DNA of 64,000 nt from Anaerolineae bacterium (lineage in GTDB: Bacteria > Chloroflexota > Anaerolineae > Promineifilales > Promineifilaceae). Within the stretch, counting starts at the first letter, position 1, and every line of letters starts with the position of its first letter. The stretch covers positions 1 through 64,000 of the forward strand of contig JADLAX010000100.1 in NCBI GenBank assembly GCA_020848035.1. The letters run 5' to 3'. Below the pieces are notes generated by a model, which saw only the letters and a list, made by a program, of their open reading frames with translations, searched no databases and was not told the origin of the DNA. A program made the translations under genes and the position numbers. Positions 59,351-64,000 of this stretch are shown in pieces.

Positions 59351-60412
59351 ATGAAAGAGTTTTATCGATCCACCGTCATCCAGACCCAAACCAAAATTCG
59401 GCGTGCCCGCGTGCTGCCCAAGGGCGGTGAAATTGTGGTGCGCGTCGGGCAGGAAGTCAGCCCCATCCAGGTGGTGGCTCGCACCACCATGGCCTCTGAT
59501 TTTGCCATCATGTCCGCTGCGGAAAAGCTGGGCGTGGCGCCAGCGGCGATTGGTGAATTTTTGCGGGTGGAAAAAGGGGCCGCGGTGGAGGCAGGGGCCG
59601 TGCTGGCCTCGCGTAAACGGCCGTTCGGTGAGCGGCAGGTGCTTTCGCCGGTGGATGGCATCTTTTTTGACGTGGTGAACGGCCGTATCGCCGTGCAGCC
59701 CACATCCGATTGGTTGGAACTGCGGGCGCTGGTAGCGGGCCGGGTGGTCAGCTACATTGGCAACCAGGGCGTGACGATTGAAACCAGCGGCAGCCTCATC
59801 CAGGCCGCCTGGGGCTCCGGCCATGAAGGCGTGGGCCGCCTCAAGGTGGTGGCCAGCACGCCAGACACCCTGCTGACGCCGGATCATTTTAACGGCGACG
59901 TGACGGGCCAGGTGCTGGCCGTGGGCTGCCTGAACAGCGTCGAGCTGTTCCATCGGGCCGAAGATGTGGGCGTGCGCGGCCTCATCGTGGGCAGTGCTTC
60001 GGCCGACGTGTGCCGGGTGAGCCTGGATTCGCCCCTGCCGCTGCTGGTGACCGACGGCGTGGGCAGCGGCGGTATGGCCCCACCCATTTTTGAACTGCTG
60101 CACGCGGCAGACGGCCGTTCCGTCTCTCTCTTTGGTGATTACAAAGCGGAAGCGGGCCAGCGCCCCGAGATTATTTTGCCCCAGGCTGCGGCGCTGGGGT
60201 TGGATGCGGCTACCGTTAAAAAAGTGATGGTTCCCGGCCAGTTGGTGCGCATTTTGAGTGCAGGCTACACCGGAAAAGTGGGCAAAATTAAGCATATTTA
60301 CAATCGCTTGCAGTCCACGCCTGTTGGCCTGAAAACACCCGGTGTGGACGTGGAGCTGCCCAACGGCGAGGTGCTGTTTGTGCCCGTCGCTAATTTGGAT
60401 GTGATTGTGTAG
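59351..60412 (+). CDS. barrel-sandwich-like protein linked to MutL-like ATPase
   Basis: A 353-residue protein, last gene of the operon, 3 bp after the MutL-like gene. It has beta-rich segments with lipoyl/biotinyl-hybrid-like loops: VLPKGGEIVVRVGQEVSPIQ, LRVEKGAAVEAGAVLASRK (both typical sandwich-hybrid turns), a central Rossmann-like stretch GLIVGSASADVC and a C-terminal KOW-like small beta domain (VPGQLVRILSAGYTGKVGKI). No Lys in the expected biotinyl/lipoyl position (MKM/DKA) is visible, so modification is unlikely. Function unknown; probably partner of the ATPase. Confidence 0.75.
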   Translation: MKEFYRSTVIQTQTKIRRARVLPKGGEIVVRVGQEVSPIQVVARTTMASDFAIMSAAEKLGVAPAAIGEFLRVEKGAAVEAGAVLASRKRPFGERQVLSPVDGIFFDVVNGRIAVQPTSDWLELRALVAGRVVSYIGNQGVTIETSGSLIQAAWGSGHEGVGRLKVVASTPDTLLTPDHFNGDVTGQVLAVGCLNSVELFHRAEDVGVRGLIVGSASADVCRVSLDSPLPLLVTDGVGSGGMAPPIFELLHAADGRSVSLFGDYKAEAGQRPEIILPQAAALGLDAATVKKVMVPGQLVRILSAGYTGKVGKIKHIYNRLQSTPVGLKTPGVDVELPNGEVLFVPVANLDVIV

Positions 60413-60503
60413 TTTATTTTAGAAACAATAGTGCGTGAAGGCGGCGTATTCTATCTTGGAGTCCGCAGCCTGTGCCTTAAACGGTGATCGAACGGAGGAA
60501 ATG

Positions 60504-61166
60504 ATGCAAGACGATTATATTGAGGAAGATTTTCAGGAAGAGGAGAGTTCTTCAAACCGGCGTCCATTTTTAGTGGCCGTTGGTGTTTTGGTAACCCTGT
60601 TTATTTTGATGGGGGCCTGTACCGCATTTTTCCTGGTCAATAACCGCGCCGCCGAGGAGCGGGCACAGGAAACGGCCGCTATTGAGACGCGTAACGCCGA
60701 AACGCTGGCGGCCAATGCGGCCACGGCGATTGCTGCGACGGAAGCGGCTGCTGTCATTGAACCAACCAGCACAGTTCCCCCAACCGTGGCCCCGACCAAC
60801 ACGCCAGCACCGCCCACGCCAACGCCCTCAAACACGCCCGTGGTTGAGGCTGGTGAGGTGGAAGGTGACGGGACTGTGACGCCGGAGGGTGACGTTACGG
60901 CTGAAGGTACGGTGACGGCCGAAGGTGAAATTGTGGTGGGGACGGCCGTTTCTGATGCCGATGCCACCGCCACTGCCGCCCTGAGCGAAGAAAACGATGG
61001 TACCGCCGCAGCCACGGCAACCCCCATCTCGGCCGTGATTGGCGCAGAGGATGGTTCGGGTGAAGCTTTGCCGCAAACCGGCCTGGACACCTGGAGTGTT
61101 CTGGTGGTGGCCTTTGTGCTGGTTGGCCTGCTCTTTTTTGCCCGTCGCTTGCGTACCTCTGGATGA
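60504..61166 (+). CDS. LPQTG-bearing surface protein with N-terminal membrane helix
   Basis: A 220-residue protein. The start at 60504 is chosen because GGAGGA lies five bases upstream. An acidic N-terminus is followed by a transmembrane helix at about residues 22-45, a long Ala/Thr/Pro-rich region with TPTPSNTP, and an end reading LPQTGLDTWS, hydrophobic helix, ARRLRTSG: the layout of a sortase substrate. No sortase gene is in the window. The combination of an N-terminal anchor and a C-terminal LPxTG is unusual. Confidence 0.75.
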   Translation: MQDDYIEEDFQEEESSSNRRPFLVAVGVLVTLFILMGACTAFFLVNNRAAEERAQETAAIETRNAETLAANAATAIAATEAAAVIEPTSTVPPTVAPTNTPAPPTPTPSNTPVVEAGEVEGDGTVTPEGDVTAEGTVTAEGEIVVGTAVSDADATATAALSEENDGTAAATATPISAVIGAEDGSGEALPQTGLDTWSVLVVAFVLVGLLFFARRLRTSG

Positions 61167-61212
61167 TCCAGTTCCGCCATACCGTTTGACGCACGCCTAT
61201 TAGAGTTCTTTT

Positions 61213-61252
61213 AACGACCAGCATCGGTAGAGATGCTGGTCGTTTGTTTTTT
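61213..61252 (+). terminator. intrinsic terminator after the LPQTG gene
   Basis: 13-bp perfect stem (61213-61225 with 61232-61244), 6-nt loop, then TTTGTTTTTT. Ends the 52-61 kb gene set. Confidence 0.9.
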
Positions 61253-61367
61253 AGCAGAGGGTGCATGAGGTGGGGATGGGAAGAAACGGCCGTTGCTGCC
61301 CAACAAGAAGAAAAGGCGTCAGAAATTAGGTGCAAAATTTATAACGCAGGCCGTCATATGAATCCTG

Positions 61368-61373
61368 TATAAT
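61368..61373 (+). promoter_or_regulatory. -10 box for the hybrid histidine kinase gene
   Basis: Perfect TATAAT without a clear -35. A TGACGTCA palindrome follows at 61381-61388. In the 350-bp spacer 61167-61516 the only other features are the terminator and one ACGGCCGT at about 61287. Confidence 0.45.
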
Positions 61374-61516
61374 GTGACCGTGACGTCAGCGGCGGAATAA
61401 CAATCCGATTTAAGCGTACCAAGCGCCTGCCGGTACGTGAAAACGTCAACAGCTTTCTAATTTTCTACGAAATTTTGGCAACTGACCGACTTACTTACTC
61501 GAAAAATGTTGGAGTC

Positions 61517-63883
61517 ATGATACAACTTCCCGAAAAACCCAACAGACGGACTGCTACTATTCTTATTGTTGAAGATGATCAATCCATGCTGGACGGCATG
61601 AACGATCTTCTGGAAATTGCCGATTTGGGCTATGAAATCACTGTTTTACAAGCCAATGACGGCCAGATGGCCCTGGACGTCATGGCCGAACATGAGCCAG
61701 ATCTGATTATTTCTGACGTGATGATGCCCCAAATGGGCGGCTACGAATTTTTGAACCATGTGCGGGCCAATCCCGAGTGGATCCAGATTCCCTTTATTTT
61801 TGTAACGGCCAAAGGGGAAGAGCCAGATATCCGCAAAGGACGGCTGAGTGATGCCGATCTGTACATTACCAAGCCGTTTGTTATTTCCAAGCTGCTGGCG
61901 CTCATTCACACTCAGCTGGACCTGGCTTACGAGCGCAAACAGGCACGGCAGCGCAACATTGAATCGCTCAAGAAAAACATCCTGCAAATTCTCAACCACG
62001 AATTCCGCACCCCGCTGACTTACGTGACCGCCTACTACGAGATGCTGGCTGACAGCGTGACGGAATTTACCGACGGCCGTAACTACCGGGAATATTTGCG
62101 CGGCATTCAGGCTGGCTGTTTGCGGCTTACCCGCCTGGTAGATGACTTTGTTCGGGTCATGGAGCTGCGCAGCGGTGAGGCGCAGGCCAACTTCCTGGCG
62201 CGTGCCCGGCAGGTGCCCGATTTGTCTGGCTTGCTCAAAGAGATCGTTCAGGCCCACCGTTTGGAAGGTAGTGATGTGCCCTACGAGATAGCCAGCAACA
62301 TCCCCGACAGGCTGCCTGCCATCTATGGTGATCCTGAAAGTTTGGTCAACATCATCGAGCGCCTGCTGAATAATGCCATCAAGTTTACCGACACCAGCCA
62401 GGGACGTATCAACCACGTCACCGTGTCGGCCACGGTTCAGGGCAAAAATGTACACATTGTGGTGGCGGATGAAGGCATGGGCTTTCCGCCCAGCATGAAA
62501 GGCCAAATTTTTGAGCCGTTTGTGCAGTACAACCGGGGGGTGTTTGAACAGCAAGGGGCGGGTACCGGGTTAGCCATTGTCAGTGGGTTGGTGCGGCTGC
62601 ATAACGGCCGTATCGAAGCTGAAAGCCAGGAAGGAGTAGGTAGCAAATTTACCGTCATCTTGCCCGTCTACCAGCGCCAAAAGGTGGCCGAATCAGGCAG
62701 CGAGTTGGCCGATGTGGGCAAATCTACCGCCACCATTCTGGTGGTCGAAGATGATCGCAACCTGCTCAATGGGTTGGAAGACCTCCTTACCATCTTTGAT
62801 GGCAAATACAAGCTCAATGTCCTCACCGCCCTCAATGGCAAGATCGCCCTGGATGTTATCAATCAGCAGGTGCCAGACCTGATCATCTCCGACATCATGA
62901 TGCCCCAAATGGGTGGCTATGAATTTTTGAACCACGTCCGCGAAAATCCGCAGTGGCTGCATATTCCCTTCATCTTCCTCACCGCCAAAGGCGAGAAGCA
63001 GGATGAATACGAAGGTTTCCGTCGCGGCGTGGACGAATACATTACCAAACCGTACGACAGCGACGACGTGCTGCGTTTTGTGGAAAAACAGTTGGACAAA
63101 TATTTCCACAGCCAAAACCGCATCGCCCAAAGCTTCGATGATCTCAAACGCAGCATCATTAACCTGATCACGCCAGATTTCCGCACGCCGTTGGCCTCCG
63201 TGTCGGAGCATTCCGACGAATTGGCTAAAGCCCTGCAAGAAGCCAGCACCGATTCAGATCTCAAACATTCACTGCGTGGCATTCAAGACAACAGCCTCCG
63301 CCTGACCCACCTCATCGAAGATTTTATCTCCCTGGCCGAGCTAAAAACGGGCGAAGCGTGGACTGCCCACAGTCTGAAAGCCTACCCCATTGCCAACCTG
63401 GGCAGCCAGCTGTTTGAATCGTGCCAGACCTTGAACCAGCTGGACATTGCCACCGGCTGGAAGGTGGAAATGGTCACCATTTCCGATATGCCCAAGGTTG
63501 AAGCCGACTGGGCCACCATGCACGAAGCCCTGGAGCGCATTGTCACGATTGGCATTCAGCAAAGTGAGCCCACCCCCAGTGCCAGAGAGGTGCTGCTTTC
63601 CCTGTTCAACACCAAGTCGAACACCGTGGAAATTGTCATTTCCTTTTCCACGGAGCTCAACCCCCAGGCGATGGCCCAGGTTAGCGAAATTCTAGCCACC
63701 GATGAACCCGACCTGGTTAAATCGCCGGAGTTTGGCCCCAGCCTGTACATTGCCAAAGGGTATGTGGCCTTGCACAAAGGCAAGCTGTTGTTTAGCAAAG
63801 GCAAACCAACCGGTTTCTACTTTGTCATCCAGCTGCCTGTTTTCCAGGAAGGCCCTCTCCGGGTTGCCGAGGTTGAAGAGTAG
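61517..63883 (+). CDS. hybrid two-component protein REC-HisKA-HATPase-REC-degenerate kinase
   Basis: A 788-residue cytoplasmic protein (start ATG at 61517 with GGAG two bases before; a TTG 14 codons upstream is the alternative). Domains: REC1 (about 12-135, phospho-acceptor Asp67 in ISDVMMPQMGG), HisKA with His161 in LNHEFRTPL, HATPase (N box LNNAIKF, G boxes DEGMGF and GAGTGLAI), REC2 (about 405-525, Asp459 in ISDIMMPQMGG), then a second HisKA-like helix in which His is replaced by Pro (TPDFRTPL, position 553) and a HATPase remnant lacking the N and G boxes. No sensor or membrane segment. It probably relays between other kinases; the second half is an inactivated copy. Confidence 0.88.
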   Translation: MIQLPEKPNRRTATILIVEDDQSMLDGMNDLLEIADLGYEITVLQANDGQMALDVMAEHEPDLIISDVMMPQMGGYEFLNHVRANPEWIQIPFIFVTAKGEEPDIRKGRLSDADLYITKPFVISKLLALIHTQLDLAYERKQARQRNIESLKKNILQILNHEFRTPLTYVTAYYEMLADSVTEFTDGRNYREYLRGIQAGCLRLTRLVDDFVRVMELRSGEAQANFLARARQVPDLSGLLKEIVQAHRLEGSDVPYEIASNIPDRLPAIYGDPESLVNIIERLLNNAIKFTDTSQGRINHVTVSATVQGKNVHIVVADEGMGFPPSMKGQIFEPFVQYNRGVFEQQGAGTGLAIVSGLVRLHNGRIEAESQEGVGSKFTVILPVYQRQKVAESGSELADVGKSTATILVVEDDRNLLNGLEDLLTIFDGKYKLNVLTALNGKIALDVINQQVPDLIISDIMMPQMGGYEFLNHVRENPQWLHIPFIFLTAKGEKQDEYEGFRRGVDEYITKPYDSDDVLRFVEKQLDKYFHSQNRIAQSFDDLKRSIINLITPDFRTPLASVSEHSDELAKALQEASTDSDLKHSLRGIQDNSLRLTHLIEDFISLAELKTGEAWTAHSLKAYPIANLGSQLFESCQTLNQLDIATGWKVEMVTISDMPKVEADWATMHEALERIVTIGIQQSEPTPSAREVLLSLFNTKSNTVEIVISFSTELNPQAMAQVSEILATDEPDLVKSPEFGPSLYIAKGYVALHKGKLLFSKGKPTGFYFVIQLPVFQEGPLRVAEVEE

Positions 63884-63940
63884 TCCTGCATGGGCTGTCG
63901 TCCCACCCCAACTTAGAATTTGCTTTGCCCTAACTGCTGC

Positions 63941-63968
63941 TTGAAAAACAGCGGACATTGTTTACAAT
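63941..63968 (+). promoter_or_regulatory. promoter reading out of the window
   Basis: TTGAAA at 63941-63946, 16-bp spacer, TACAAT at 63963-63968. No complete gene follows before the window ends; the last 30 bases could be the start of a coding region or a leader. Confidence 0.45.
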
Positions 63969-64000
63969 GTCTCTGGGAGTTCGTTGTGCCAGCCGGGGCG

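Noticed and set aside
20710-60295. Long open frames antisense to genes (for example 20710-21480, 39743-41008, 42702-44075, 54285-55262, 55438-56553, 58775-60295 on minus; 48168-49436 on plus)
   Set aside because: They lie opposite genes with clear family motifs, have His/Gln/Arg-rich low-complexity products, no ribosome-binding sites, and are expected from high-GC codon bias.
1-64000. tRNA, rRNA, insertion sequence, prophage, sortase
   Set aside because: No T-loop GGTTCRA clusters with cloverleaf partners outside genes, no transposase or integrase motifs, no sortase TLxTC motif were found by eye.

Overview
The window looks like a chromosomal segment of a Chloroflexota bacterium, probably of the Anaerolineae/Caldilineae/Ardenticatenia type. 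This placement is inferred; there is no rRNA or other phylogenetic marker here. It rests on fairly high GC, many extracytoplasmic proteins with Pro/Thr-rich 'TPTP' linkers and C-terminal membrane anchors, a caa3-type oxidase cluster, an orphan MutL-type ATPase in a membrane-protein operon, and a Helicase_C_3-type protein. There is no transposase, phage gene, CRISPR array, tRNA or rRNA that I can support.

Layout. 1-3.3 kb: AT-richer accessory DNA with a methyltransferase, a lipoprotein and a secreted protein. 3.3-8.7 kb: a polysaccharide/glycolipid cluster (sulfotransferase, Wzx-like flippase, two GT2 and one GT4 glycosyltransferases, overlapping on the minus strand). 8.8-14.7 kb: a nucleoside-sugar-epimerase-like protein, a surface esterase, an MGT-type glycosyltransferase, a self-regulated TetR/SRPBCC pair and another GT4. 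14.9-22.9 kb: two large GT39-like membrane proteins flanking LysM- and carbohydrate-binding-like surface proteins and a DoxX protein. 23-31 kb: peroxiredoxin, TPR protein, double-HTH regulator, YgjV-GNAT fusion, ECF sigma with SRPBCC partner, GNAT, Hsp20, polysaccharide deacetylase. 31-39.6 kb: a second ECF sigma, then an aerobic respiration cluster (cytochrome c oxidase subunits II-I-IV-III, CtaG, SURF1, periplasmic protein). 39.7-51.8 kb: TgpA-type transglutaminase, RecQ, an AT-rich lipoprotein, a Fic AMP-transferase with its own operator, a galactokinase-like GHMP kinase, an XPB-N-terminal-like protein, a lipid kinase and an acyltransferase.

52-60.4 kb: the most intriguing unit. It is a seven-gene co-directional operon headed by a near-consensus promoter and a palindrome, encoding small membrane proteins, a 1041-aa zinc-ribbon membrane protein carrying about 15 copies of a PDWL-like motif, a MutL/GlmL-type actin-fold ATPase without any glutamate mutase, and a 353-aa barrel-type protein. 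It is followed by an LPQTG-bearing protein, a terminator, and a hybrid two-component protein whose second half is a degenerate copy of the first.

Two genome-scale signals run through everything. The palindrome ACGGCCGT occurs roughly 110 times by my eye count (one or two expected), in all reading frames and between genes. Intergenic spaces repeatedly hold reiterated short words arranged as imperfect palindromes. Several genes also have a -10 hexamer 6-7 nt before the ATG and no Shine-Dalgarno, suggesting leaderless transcripts.
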